Source of the DNA: Candidatus Krumholzibacteriota bacterium | GTDB lineage: Bacteria; Krumholzibacteriota; Krumholzibacteriia; LZORAL124-64-63 | Length of the DNA stretch: 64,000 bases | NCBI GenBank assembly: GCA_022711765.1 | Contig: JAKLEB010000002.1 | Coordinates: 1,001,726-1,065,725, forward strand | Reading direction: 5' to 3' | Part shown: piece after piece, positions 1 through 7,352 of the stretch | Position numbering within the stretch: the stretch's first letter is position 1 | How the letters are laid out: the number at the start of each line of letters is the position of its first letter | Notes under the pieces: generated by a model | What the model was told of the DNA's origin: nothing | What the model saw: only the letters and a program-made list of their open reading frames with translations | Database searches by the model: none | Made by a program: the position numbers and the translations under genes

Positions 1-451
1 TGGCGCGCACGTCGGCCGCGCCGAAGAACTGCCCGCTGCTCGTGGCCCAGTCCCGGATCACCGGGTACGCGACGTCGACGCCGAAGATCGGCGCGAACCA
101 GTTGGCGCCGCCGCCGCGGATCCGCGCGCCGGCCATGATCACCGGCGAGACGTTGCTCAAGAGCAGGCTCTCGCGCGCCAGCTTCTCCGCGTCGTCGATC
201 GTGAGCCGGTTGAAGCTCCCCGCCCCGCGGCTCACCCCGCCGGCGTTGCTCGCCCCCGGGGTGATCACGACGAGGTTGGTGCCCAGGTTCTGGATGCTCG
301 CCTCGATGCGCGACCGAGCGCCCTGGCCGATGGCGACCATGACCATGACGGCGCCCACGCCGATGATGACGCCGAGCATCGTCAACGCGCTGCGCAGCTT
401 GGTGCGCGCGATGCTGCGGACCGCGATGCGGAAGAGCCTGGCGTGGCGCAT
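1..451 (-). CDS. MacB-type ABC transporter permease, partial (N-terminal part)
   Basis: The translation from the ATG at 451 opens MRHARLFRIAVRSIARTKLR and continues with a hydrophobic segment (LTMLGVIIGVGAVMVMVAIG). This is the standard opening of MacB/FtsX-type permeases: a short cytoplasmic helix, the first membrane span, then the start of the large periplasmic domain. Only about 150 residues are present because the gene runs off the left edge. It lies 9 bp downstream of the ATPase gene on the same strand and follows the membrane-fusion protein, so the three form one exporter operon. The family exports peptides, macrolides or lipoproteins; the substrate here cannot be told. Confidence 0.9.
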   Translation of the reverse strand, partial: MRHARLFRIAVRSIARTKLRSALTMLGVIIGVGAVMVMVAIGQGARSRIEASIQNLGTNLVVITPGASNAGGVSRGAGSFNRLTIDDAEKLARESLLLSNVSPVIMAGARIRGGGANWFAPIFGVDVAYPVIRDWATSSGQFFGAADVRA

Positions 452-460
452 GGCGTCCTT

Positions 461-1210
461 TCAGCTCGCGGCGCTCGCGGCGCCCGCGGCCAGATCGGCG
501 GCGGCATCGCGGCGGTCCCGCACCGCCTCGTCGCGGACGAGCCGGCCGTCGCGCAGCTCGACCACCCGGCGAACGTACCGCGCGAGGTCGAGCTCGTGGG
601 TGACCATGACGACCGTCAGGCCGCGGTCGTTGAGCGCCTGGAACAGCGCGAGGATCTCGATGCTGGTGTGGGTGTCCAGATTGCCGGTCGGCTCGTCGGC
701 CAACAGCAGGGCCGGCTCGGTCACCAGGGCGCGCGCGATCGCGACTCGCTGCTGCTGGCCGCCCGACAGCTCGTTCGGCACGTGGTCGCGGCGGTCGCCG
801 AGGCCGACGCGCTCGAGGGCGGCCGTCGCGGCGCGGCCGATGTCCCGGTGGTGGTGAGCGCGGTCGTAGAGCAGCGGCAGCTCGACGTTCTCCTGGGCGC
901 TCGTGCGCGGGAGGAGATTGAAGCCCTGGAAGACGAAGCCGATGCGCTGGTTGCGAATGTCGGCCAGCTCCTTGCCGCCCAGCTGGTCGACCCGCCGGCC
1001 GTCCAGCTCGTAGGTGCCCGCGGTCGGCCGGTCGAGGCAGCCGAGGATGTTCATCAACGTGGATTTGCCCGAGCCGGACGCGCCCATGATCGCGATCATC
1101 TCGCCGGGCGCGACCTCGAGGTCGATCCCGGCGAGGGCGCGGACTTCGTTGCGGCCCATCGCGTACGTCCGCTGGAGATCGCGCAGGCGGATGACCGGAC
1201 CGGTGGCCAT
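461..1210 (-). CDS. ABC transporter ATP-binding protein, MacB/LolD type
   Basis: A 249-residue ATPase subunit. Visible motifs are Walker A GASGSGKST (residues 43-51), the signature LSGGQQQR, and Walker B LLLADEPTGNLD followed by the H-loop VTHE. The sequence around the Q-loop and the GNLDTHTS stretch is typical of the MacB/LolD class, which powers export coupled to a permease with a large periplasmic domain. It starts 2 bp after the stop of the membrane-fusion gene and precedes the permease, giving the order adaptor, ATPase, permease. The MacAB-like assignment is firm; the cargo is unknown. Confidence 0.95.
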   Translation of the reverse strand: MATGPVIRLRDLQRTYAMGRNEVRALAGIDLEVAPGEMIAIMGASGSGKSTLMNILGCLDRPTAGTYELDGRRVDQLGGKELADIRNQRIGFVFQGFNLLPRTSAQENVELPLLYDRAHHHRDIGRAATAALERVGLGDRRDHVPNELSGGQQQRVAIARALVTEPALLLADEPTGNLDTHTSIEILALFQALNDRGLTVVMVTHELDLARYVRRVVELRDGRLVRDEAVRDRRDAAADLAAGAASAAS

Positions 1211-1212
1211 GG

Positions 1213-2502
1213 CTAGAATCCGCCGGGCCGCGGCGGGCCGGGTTGCTGGCGCTGCTGCTGGAACGGCGACGCGGCGGCCTCCGCCGTCGACGAGCTGGCG
1301 ATTCCCGCGACCACCTGCTGGCCCTCCGCAAGGTCGCGGCCCGAGACGACCGTGTTCGTGCCGTCGCTGATGCCGGTCTGGACCATGATCACGTCCAGCG
1401 CGCCGTCGGGGCCGACGATCCAGAGCATGCCCCGCTCGCGCGAGCCCGCGCCGCCGTCGCCGTTCGCCGCGCCGCCGCCGTTCGCGGCGCCGCCGCCGCC
1501 GCCGCGCGGCGAGGGCGGGCGGGAGGTGTCCCCGGAACCGCGCTGCGGTTCGCGCCCGGCGCGCGCCCGCGCGAGCGCGGCCTGCATCACGGACTGATCC
1601 GGGCGGAAGCGCAGCGCGGCGTTGGGAACGTGGAGCGCGCCGGTCGCCGTCTCCACGAGGAAATCCACGGTCGCGGTCATGCCCGGCAGCAGGCGGCGGT
1701 CGGGATTCGCGACGTCAATCACCGCCGTGTAGCTGACCACGTTCTCGGTCGTCGCGCCCTGCAGGCGCAGCTGCCGCACCGTGCCGGAAAACGTGGCATC
1801 CGGGTACGCCTGCACGGTGAAGCGGACCGTCTGGCCCTCCCGGATCTGGCCGACGTCGCTCTCGTCGACCGCGGCCAGGATCTGCATCTGCTGCAGATCG
1901 CCCGCGATCAGGAACAGCTCGGGCGCCGAGAAGCTGGCCTGCACCGTCTGACCGCGGTCGACGGCGCGGGACACGACCGTGCCGGAGATGGGGGCCGTGA
2001 TGATCGCGTAAGACAGGTTCTGCTCGGCCCGGGTCAGGCTGACCCGGTCGGCGTGGACGGCGGCGCGGGCGACGTCCAGCGCGTACTGGGCCGCGTTGTA
2101 CTCGCTCTCCGCCACCATGCCTTCGCGGAAGAGGGCGCTCAGCCGCGCGTGCTCGCGCTCGGCCTGGCGCAGTTCGGCCTCGCTGCGCTCGCGCTGGGCT
2201 TCGGCCGCCGCCACGGCGTTCGCGAGCAGCGTGGTGTCGATCCGCGCGATGACCTGGCCCGCGCGGACCGGGTCGTTGAAGTCGACGTAGATCTGGTCGA
2301 CGATGCCGCTGACCTGGGTGCCGACCCGCACGGTCGTGACCGGCTCGAGGCTGCCGGTGGACGAGACCACCGATTCGACGTCGCCGCGCTCGACGGTGAC
2401 CAGGCGGTACTTCAGAGCCTCGCCGTCACCCTTGCCGCGAACGGCCCAGACCACGGCGGCAGCGGCCGCCAGGACGACGACCACCAGGATCGCTCGCTTC
2501 AA
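1213..2502 (-). CDS. HlyD/MacA-family periplasmic adaptor (membrane-fusion protein)
   Basis: About 429 residues: one N-terminal membrane anchor (LKRAILVVVVLAAAAAVVWAV), a lipoyl/barrel-sandwich domain split by a coiled-coil hairpin rich in A, E, R and Q (roughly residues 80-160), beta-barrel domains, and a Gly/Pro/Arg-rich low-complexity linker near residue 330 before the C-terminal domain. This matches MacA/HlyD adaptors that bridge an inner-membrane exporter to an outer-membrane channel. I chose the TTG start at 2502 because AGGAGG (complement 2511-2516) lies 8 nt upstream. An upstream ATG at 2553 would add 17 residues but has no ribosome-binding site. First gene of the exporter operon. Confidence 0.9.
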   Translation of the reverse strand: MKRAILVVVVLAAAAAVVWAVRGKGDGEALKYRLVTVERGDVESVVSSTGSLEPVTTVRVGTQVSGIVDQIYVDFNDPVRAGQVIARIDTTLLANAVAAAEAQRERSEAELRQAEREHARLSALFREGMVAESEYNAAQYALDVARAAVHADRVSLTRAEQNLSYAIITAPISGTVVSRAVDRGQTVQASFSAPELFLIAGDLQQMQILAAVDESDVGQIREGQTVRFTVQAYPDATFSGTVRQLRLQGATTENVVSYTAVIDVANPDRRLLPGMTATVDFLVETATGALHVPNAALRFRPDQSVMQAALARARAGREPQRGSGDTSRPPSPRGGGGGAANGGGAANGDGGAGSRERGMLWIVGPDGALDVIMVQTGISDGTNTVVSGRDLAEGQQVVAGIASSSTAEAAASPFQQQRQQPGPPRPGGF

Positions 2503-2589
2503 TCCAGAAACCTCCTGCCCGGCGCAGCCCACGGACCCGGACACCGGACTCAACGCGCGACGGCGCGGGATCCAGCGGTCGCGGCCGGG

Positions 2590-3825
2590 TCATTTCGCGA
2601 GGGTCATCCGTCCGGTTCCCTGACCGTCGGGCATGGTCAACCGGTAGAGATAGACGCCGGCGGGGACGGCGTCCCCGCGGTGATCGACGCCCCGCCAGGT
2701 CAGCTGGTACGGGCCGGCCGGGGCGACGAACCGCTCATCCCAGGTTCGCCGTCCGGCCACGTCGAAGATCTCGAGGCGGCCGGCGCCGCCCCGCTCGGAG
2801 CGGAAACTGAGGATCGTGGCGGGATTGAACGGGTTGGGGTGATTGCCCAGCAGCGCGAAGGTCGCCGGCACGATCGCGACCGGCGAAACGCCCTGTTCGT
2901 CCATCTCCCACACGTCGCCGTCGACGGTGTAGGTCTGTGTGCCGGTGGTTGCGACGACGATGTGGCCGCCGACGACGGCCAGGTCCGCCGGCGGCAGCGT
3001 GGCGCCGTTGCCCTCGCTGGTCATGTAGACGAACACGTCGCGGGTCTGCAGCCGCTGCAGCGGTTCGAGGTGGGGGTGGCCGTAGGTATTGTCCGCGCCG
3101 ACCGAGATCAGGGCGACCTCGGGCGTGATCGCGTTGAGGAAGGCGGCGTTGCTGCTGGTGTAGCTGCCGTGGTGGCTGACCCGGTAGATCTCGAGGTCGG
3201 CCTTCCCGAGCGCGAGCAGCTCCTGCCCGAGCCCGGTCTCGATGTCGACGTGGCCGCCGTCGTTCGTGCCGATCAGGTCGCCCGCCTGGAAGAAATCGAA
3301 ATCGCCGCACTCGATCAGAAGGCCGACGCAGTACTCGTTCTCGAGGTCGCTGTCGTTGTACGGCGCGTTCACCTCGCCGTTGCCGTTGAGACAGACGCAC
3401 GTGGCGGTCACGCCGTCGCCGAGGTCGAAGACCTGCCCGTCGGCGAGGGTGTGCCGGTCGGCGGCGACGGCGTTCGCGTAGGCGGTGTAGGTCGCCGTCG
3501 TGTAGCTCCAGCCGCGGTCCCAGACGCCGCCGCTGGCGCCGGTGTGCGAGTAGACCTCGTCGACGCCGCCGATGTGGTCCTCGTGGTAGTGGCTGGTGAC
3601 GATGAAGTCGAGCGCCGCGATGCCCTCGTCCGCGAGGAAGGGGAGGATCACGCTCGCGCCGGTCCCGTTGGGACCTCCGTCGAACAGCAGGGTCTGCCCG
3701 CTCGTGGATTCGACCAGGGTGGCGTCGCCCTGCCCCACGTCCAGGATGGTGATGGTCACGCCGGCGATCGCGACGGCGGGACACGAGAGCGCGGCGAGCG
3801 CGAGCCAGAGCGGGCACCGGCGCAT
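2590..3825 (-). CDS. Secreted metallo-beta-lactamase-fold hydrolase (ComEC/Rec2-like domain) with FlgD-like C-terminal domain
   Basis: 411 residues. An N-terminal signal peptide ends near AIAG (residue 22). It is followed by the ComEC-type hydrolase opening I-L-D-V-G-Q-G-D and the metal site HYHEDH at residues 79-84 (HxHxDH), with later histidines in RVSHHGS. The C-terminal 90 residues carry the N-P-F-N-P-A-T signature and the GRLEIFDVAGRR / GVYLYRL pattern of FlgD-like/T9SS-type sorting domains. A secreted or surface phosphoesterase or nuclease-like activity is plausible, but the substrate is not visible. It has its own extended -10 promoter at 3883-3891. Unlike ComEC proteins, no membrane channel is attached. 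Confidence 0.85.
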   Translation of the reverse strand: MRRCPLWLALAALSCPAVAIAGVTITILDVGQGDATLVESTSGQTLLFDGGPNGTGASVILPFLADEGIAALDFIVTSHYHEDHIGGVDEVYSHTGASGGVWDRGWSYTTATYTAYANAVAADRHTLADGQVFDLGDGVTATCVCLNGNGEVNAPYNDSDLENEYCVGLLIECGDFDFFQAGDLIGTNDGGHVDIETGLGQELLALGKADLEIYRVSHHGSYTSSNAAFLNAITPEVALISVGADNTYGHPHLEPLQRLQTRDVFVYMTSEGNGATLPPADLAVVGGHIVVATTGTQTYTVDGDVWEMDEQGVSPVAIVPATFALLGNHPNPFNPATILSFRSERGGAGRLEIFDVAGRRTWDERFVAPAGPYQLTWRGVDHRGDAVPAGVYLYRLTMPDGQGTGRMTLAK

Positions 3826-3882
3826 GGCGGTCCTTTCGAGCCGGCTTGGGGCGACAGCCGGTCAGGTTGTCGTGCGACCACA

Positions 3883-3911
3883 ATTATAACAGAAGACCGG
3901 CCGCCGGGAAA
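3883..3911 (-). promoter_or_regulatory. Candidate sigma70 promoter for the metallo-beta-lactamase-fold gene
   Basis: On the minus strand, -35 TTTCCC (3911-3906) and -10 TATAAT (3888-3883) are separated by 17 bp. The -10 is preceded by TGT, so it is an extended -10. It would start transcription about 50 nt before the ATG at 3825. The -35 lies in the loop of the terminator of the upstream citrate synthase gene. The same TGTTATAAT string occurs at the promoter near 43960. Confidence 0.55.
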
Positions 3912-3922
3912 GGCGGCCGGTC
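3895..3922 (-). terminator. Terminator-like hairpin after citrate synthase
   Basis: Perfect 11-bp inverted repeat GACCGGCCGCC / GGCGGCCGGTC with a 6-nt loop, 26 bp downstream of the citrate synthase stop and followed on the minus strand by TTCTGTTAT. It separates this gene from the next minus-strand gene. Confidence 0.6.
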
Positions 3923-3948
3923 GCGGCGAGGGTGATCGCCGCCCCGGC

Positions 3949-5229
3949 CTAGGCGCCGGAGACCTGCTGCTTGAGCCAGGCGTACGTCACCGACTTGGGC
4001 CGTTCGATGGGCATGCCCATCGCGCGATTCCAGATCAGCTGGGCGCACATGCCCATGGTCCGCGACACCGAGAACATCACCGTGTAGTACGAGAACTCCG
4101 TCATGCCGTAGTGGTGGAGGACCGCGCCGCTGGCGGCGTCGACGTTGGGCCACGGGTTCTTGGCCTTGCCCTGCTCCTCGAGCACCTTGGGTACGACCTC
4201 GAAGACGCGGGCTACGAGCTGGACGATCTCGTCCTGCGGGAAGTGCGCCTTGCCGAACTCGAGCAGCGCCGTGAAGCGCGGGTCGGTGACGCGCAGGACG
4301 GCGTGTCCGTAGCCCGGGATCACCCGGCCGCTGTTGAGCGTGTCCCACGCGAACTGGCGCAGCTGGGCCTCGGTGGGCACGCCGCCGAACTGGTCGCGCA
4401 CCTCGAGGACCCAGCTCAGGCACTCCTGGTTGGCGAGGCCGTGGAGCGGGCCGCTCAGGCCGTTGAGCCCGGCCGAAACCGAGTAGTACGCGTCGCTGAG
4501 CGCGGAGCCCACCAGGCTGCAGGTGTGGGCCGAGACGTTGCCGCCCTCGTGGTCGCAATGGAGGACGAGGTAGAGGCGCAGGGCGTCGGCGGCCTCCGCG
4601 TGCAGATCGCGCAGGCCCAGCATGTGCGCGAAGTTGCTCGAGTAGTCCAGGGCGGGGTCGGGCTCGATGGGATCGCCCTTGCGGAAGCGCAGGCGATAGA
4701 TCCCGGCCGCGATGGTCGGCATGCGCGCGAGCAGCGTCAGGCAGTCTTCGAGCATGGACCGCCAGAGCTCGTTCCTGGCGACCCCCTCGTGATAGGCCTG
4801 GACGAACCTGCTCTCGCCCTGCATCGCGAGGACCGCCGTGTCGAGCATGCACATGGGATGGGACTGGGGCGGCAGGCTCTCGAGGACCTGCCAGACGTAC
4901 CGGGGCACCCGGGCGCGCCGGGCCAGCTCGGCCCGCAGATCCTCGCGCGCCGCGTCGCCCGGCAGGTCGCCCGTGCAGAGCAGGTAGAAGATGTCTTCCG
5001 GGGTGTGCCCCGTGAGGTCCGCGAGAGGGATGCCGCGGATGAGCAGACCCCGCTCGGGCGGGACCTCGCTCGTGTCGCAGATCATGCCCTTGACGCCGCG
5101 CATCCCGCCCAGCGCCTGGGCCACCGTCACCTGACTGATGACCTTGTCGCCGTGGTTCTTGACCAGGTCGTGCAGCTCGTCCCGCCAGATCGGGATCTTG
5201 GCGGCCAGTCGATCGTGTAGATTCGCCAT
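3949..5229 (-). CDS. gltA: Citrate synthase, mitochondrial-like type
   Basis: 426 residues; condenses oxaloacetate and acetyl-CoA into citrate at the entry of the TCA cycle. Catalytic motifs are present: GPLHGLANQE (His near residue 262), GYGHAVLR (His near 307) and NPWPNVDA (Asp near 363). Blocks such as DHEGGNVSAHT, GSALSDAYYS, GKAKNPWPNVD, YYTVMF and LIWNRAMG follow animal mitochondrial citrate synthase much more closely than the E. coli GltA or Bacillus CitZ type. The ATG at 5229 is chosen because GGGAGGAG (complement 5238-5245) sits 8 nt upstream. A longer in-frame extension upstream is only GC-rich read-through. A good promoter lies at 5297-5325. Confidence 0.95.
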   Translation of the reverse strand: MANLHDRLAAKIPIWRDELHDLVKNHGDKVISQVTVAQALGGMRGVKGMICDTSEVPPERGLLIRGIPLADLTGHTPEDIFYLLCTGDLPGDAAREDLRAELARRARVPRYVWQVLESLPPQSHPMCMLDTAVLAMQGESRFVQAYHEGVARNELWRSMLEDCLTLLARMPTIAAGIYRLRFRKGDPIEPDPALDYSSNFAHMLGLRDLHAEAADALRLYLVLHCDHEGGNVSAHTCSLVGSALSDAYYSVSAGLNGLSGPLHGLANQECLSWVLEVRDQFGGVPTEAQLRQFAWDTLNSGRVIPGYGHAVLRVTDPRFTALLEFGKAHFPQDEIVQLVARVFEVVPKVLEEQGKAKNPWPNVDAASGAVLHHYGMTEFSYYTVMFSVSRTMGMCAQLIWNRAMGMPIERPKSVTYAWLKQQVSGA

Positions 5230-5296
5230 TCCGTCCACTCCTCCCTGCCCCAGGGAACCGTCCGCAACCCCGTGCATCGACGTCGTCGATCCGAAC

Positions 5297-5325
5297 ATGT
5301 TAGATTTCCTTGCGGACCGGGGCAA
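5297..5325 (-). promoter_or_regulatory. Sigma70-type promoter of the citrate synthase gene
   Basis: On the minus strand, -35 TTGCCC (5325-5320), an exact 17-bp spacer, and -10 TAACAT (5302-5297), about 70 nt before the citrate synthase ATG. The -10 lies inside the palindrome AACATGTT (5294-5301). A second copy of AACATGTT at 5366-5373 contains a TAACAT facing the divergent ferritin-like gene. The two genes may therefore have mirrored -10 elements or share a regulator. Confidence 0.6.
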
Positions 5326-5416
5326 CTGCCGGGCGGCGCGGTGGTGGCCCTGCGGCCTCCTGTGTAACATGTTTGCGGATGAAGGACGATCAACGCCGAC
5401 ACGAGGAGGACCGTGG

Positions 5417-5950
5417 ATGAATGACGACGTACGGGAGTGTCTGGACATCCTCGCCCGGGCCGTGAGCTTCGAGGAGACGGGGATGGCTTTCTTCCTGGAC
5501 CGCGCCGCAAACGCCCCCGGCGAGCTCGAGCGCAACCTGTTCCGCTCGTTGGCCGAGGACGAGAAGGGGCACAAGGCGTATCTGCTCAAGCTGAGGTCGC
5601 AGCTGCTCGCGAACCACGATCCGAACGACATGCAGCCCGAGGGCGACGCTGACCACCGCAGCGCGCGGCAGATCTTCGAATCGGCGCTGGAGCACGCCAG
5701 CGACCCCTACGCGGCGGAACCCGCCGAGCTCGAGATCCTCAAGGGCGCCATGGAGGTCGAGCGCAAGGGGTACGCCATGTACACTCGCGCGGTCGCGTCC
5801 GTCCGGTCGGCTCGCGCCAAGGAGATCTTCCAGGAGCTGGCGCGCGAGGAGCAGAACCACTACACCCTGCTCAAGAACACCTACGACTACATGGCCGACC
5901 CCGAGGGCTGGCACGGCTTCGACGAGAGTCCGATGCTCGACGGCGGCTAG
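5417..5950 (+). CDS. Ferritin-like/rubrerythrin-family diiron protein
   Basis: 177 residues, four-helix-bundle ferritin-like domain. Diiron ligand pattern: a Glu in SFEETG (helix 1), EDEKGH (helix 2), a Glu in EVERKGY (helix 3) and REEQNH (helix 4), i.e. two E-x-x-H pairs plus two single glutamates. No rubredoxin-type Cys4 domain follows, so this is the short erythrin form rather than full rubrerythrin. The family usually handles peroxide or iron; direction of chemistry cannot be read here. The start at 5417 is set by AGGAGG (5404-5409), 7 nt upstream. Divergent from citrate synthase across 187 bp. Confidence 0.85.
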   Translation: MNDDVRECLDILARAVSFEETGMAFFLDRAANAPGELERNLFRSLAEDEKGHKAYLLKLRSQLLANHDPNDMQPEGDADHRSARQIFESALEHASDPYAAEPAELEILKGAMEVERKGYAMYTRAVASVRSARAKEIFQELAREEQNHYTLLKNTYDYMADPEGWHGFDESPMLDGG

Positions 5951-6033
5951 GTCGACCCGCACGGTTCCAGCGTCCTGAGGCGGCCGCTCCACGTGCGGGC
6001 GGCCGCTCGTGTGAACTCCCGGAGGCCCCTCGC

Positions 6034-7077
6034 GTGTTCGCCGCCTCTGCCGCCGACCGCGGCTTCTTCAGCGACGTGATCGCCATGGCGCCGATGGCGC
6101 TCGGCGGCAACCTGCCGTACCGCCGGCTCTGCCGGGAATTCGGTGCCGACCTCACCTGCAGCGAGATGGTCGTCGCGGACAAGCTGGTCAAGGGGGGCGA
6201 GCGGGCGCTCCTGCGACACCATCCGACCGAGGATCGGTTCGGCGTCCAGCTCTGCGGCAAACATGCGGAGACCCTGGCCGAGGGCGCCCGGATCGCGGTC
6301 GACCGGGGCGCGCGCTTCATCGACCTCAACTTCGGCTGTCCCATCGACCTGATCGTGAGCCGCGGCGGCGGCGCGGCGCTCCTGAAGCGGCCGCGGAAGC
6401 TGGCCGAGCTGGTCGCCGCCGTGCGGGCCGCGGTCGACGTGCCGCTGTCGGTCAAGATCCGCTCCGGCTACTCGGAGGACAGGCTCAACGCCGTCGAGGT
6501 GGCCGTCCTGGCCGCGGCCGCGGGCGCCGACGCGATCGCGGTCCACGGGCGGACCCGCGCGCAGCGCTACAAGCGCAGCGCCGACTGGCGGATCGTCGCC
6601 GAGGTCGCGACGGCGATCGACGTGCCGGTCCTGGGCAACGGCGATCTGCTGACGCCGTGGGACCTGGCCCGCCGGCGCGCCGAGACGCCGGTGCGCTCGT
6701 TCCTGATCGCGCGCGGCTGCCTGATCAAGCCGTGGGTCTTCCGGGAGATGCGCGAGGGCCGACCGTGGTACCCCACGGTCGCCGAGCGCTGGGCGATCAT
6801 GCGGCGGTACCTGGACTACGCGCTCGAGCACCTCGGCGACGACGGCAAGGGTCGTGAGCGCGCGCGCCGCTTCGTGATCTGGCACCTGCACTTCTGGCAC
6901 CGCTGGCGGCCGTATACGGAGGCCGATTTCCACGCGCACCTGCCGGAGTCGCTGATCCAGAAGCGCGAGGACCCGGCGGCCGGCGACCCCGAGGCCGCCC
7001 TGCTCGCGAGCGCGGACGAGGCCGATCACGAGCGCATCTGGAACCGCCTGGTTGACGGGGACTTCCCGGGCGCCTAG
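6034..7077 (+). CDS. dus: tRNA-dihydrouridine synthase, Dus3-like
   Basis: 347 residues, FMN-dependent TIM barrel reducing uridine to dihydrouridine in tRNA. Seen: MAPMALGGNLPYR (FMN-binding start), NFGCPIDLI with the catalytic Cys, RGGGAALL, SVKIRSG, VHGRTRAQRY, LGNGD and LIARGCLIKPW. The stretch from GCPIDL through IARG-x-L-x-KPW and the following helical region (YALEHLGDDGKGRERARRF) resembles eukaryotic Dus3 more than bacterial DusA, B or C. The N-terminal zinc-finger part of Dus3 is absent. Start is GTG at 6034, with CCCGGAGG (6018-6025) 8 nt upstream; an ATG choice would delete the flavin motif. Which tRNA position it modifies is unknown. Confidence 0.9.
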   Translation: MFAASAADRGFFSDVIAMAPMALGGNLPYRRLCREFGADLTCSEMVVADKLVKGGERALLRHHPTEDRFGVQLCGKHAETLAEGARIAVDRGARFIDLNFGCPIDLIVSRGGGAALLKRPRKLAELVAAVRAAVDVPLSVKIRSGYSEDRLNAVEVAVLAAAAGADAIAVHGRTRAQRYKRSADWRIVAEVATAIDVPVLGNGDLLTPWDLARRRAETPVRSFLIARGCLIKPWVFREMREGRPWYPTVAERWAIMRRYLDYALEHLGDDGKGRERARRFVIWHLHFWHRWRPYTEADFHAHLPESLIQKREDPAAGDPEAALLASADEADHERIWNRLVDGDFPGA

Positions 7078-7079
7078 GA

Positions 7080-7345
7080 TGTCGGTGCGGGTCCCGGGCG
7101 GCGTCCCGGGAACCTCCGGTCGCAGCGTTCGACGACAGCGAGAGAACGGCGGCTCGACGACCAGCGGAAGTCCGGTGTGAATCCGGCGCGGCCCCGCCAC
7201 TGTGAGCGGCGACGAAATCCGTACCATGCCACTGGAGTGCCTGCCGGCGCGTGAGTCGGCGGTTCTGGGAAGGCGCGGAGAGTAGGACGACCCGCGAGCC
7301 AGGAGACCGGTTGCGAGCCCACGCCCGTCACCTTCGTGGGAGAGG
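7080..7345 (+). promoter_or_regulatory. Cobalamin (AdoCbl) riboswitch
   Basis: Classic conserved core: the GGAAGTCCGGTGTGAATCCG block followed by CGCGGCCCCGCCACTGT (within about 7160-7203), and the B12 box GCCAGGAGACCGG (7298-7310). A short stem CCCACG (7318-7323) / CGTGGG (7335-7340) lies between the B12 box and the start codon. Its 3' arm runs into the ribosome-binding site GGGAGAGG (7338-7345), suggesting control of translation by sequestration. The next gene is a BtuB-type receptor, as expected for this element. Confidence 0.95.
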
Positions 7346-7352
7346 TACGGCA

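Noticed and set aside
1243..5220. Very long plus-strand open frame opposite the exporter, hydrolase and citrate synthase genes
   Set aside because: Low-complexity Arg/Ala/Val composition with no motif; it is the antisense shadow of recognisable minus-strand genes at high GC.
5980..6006. GCGGCCGC hairpin between the ferritin-like gene and dus as a terminator
   Set aside because: Only an 8-bp stem made of self-palindromic sequence, with no U-run and close to the dus ribosome-binding site; chance at this GC content.
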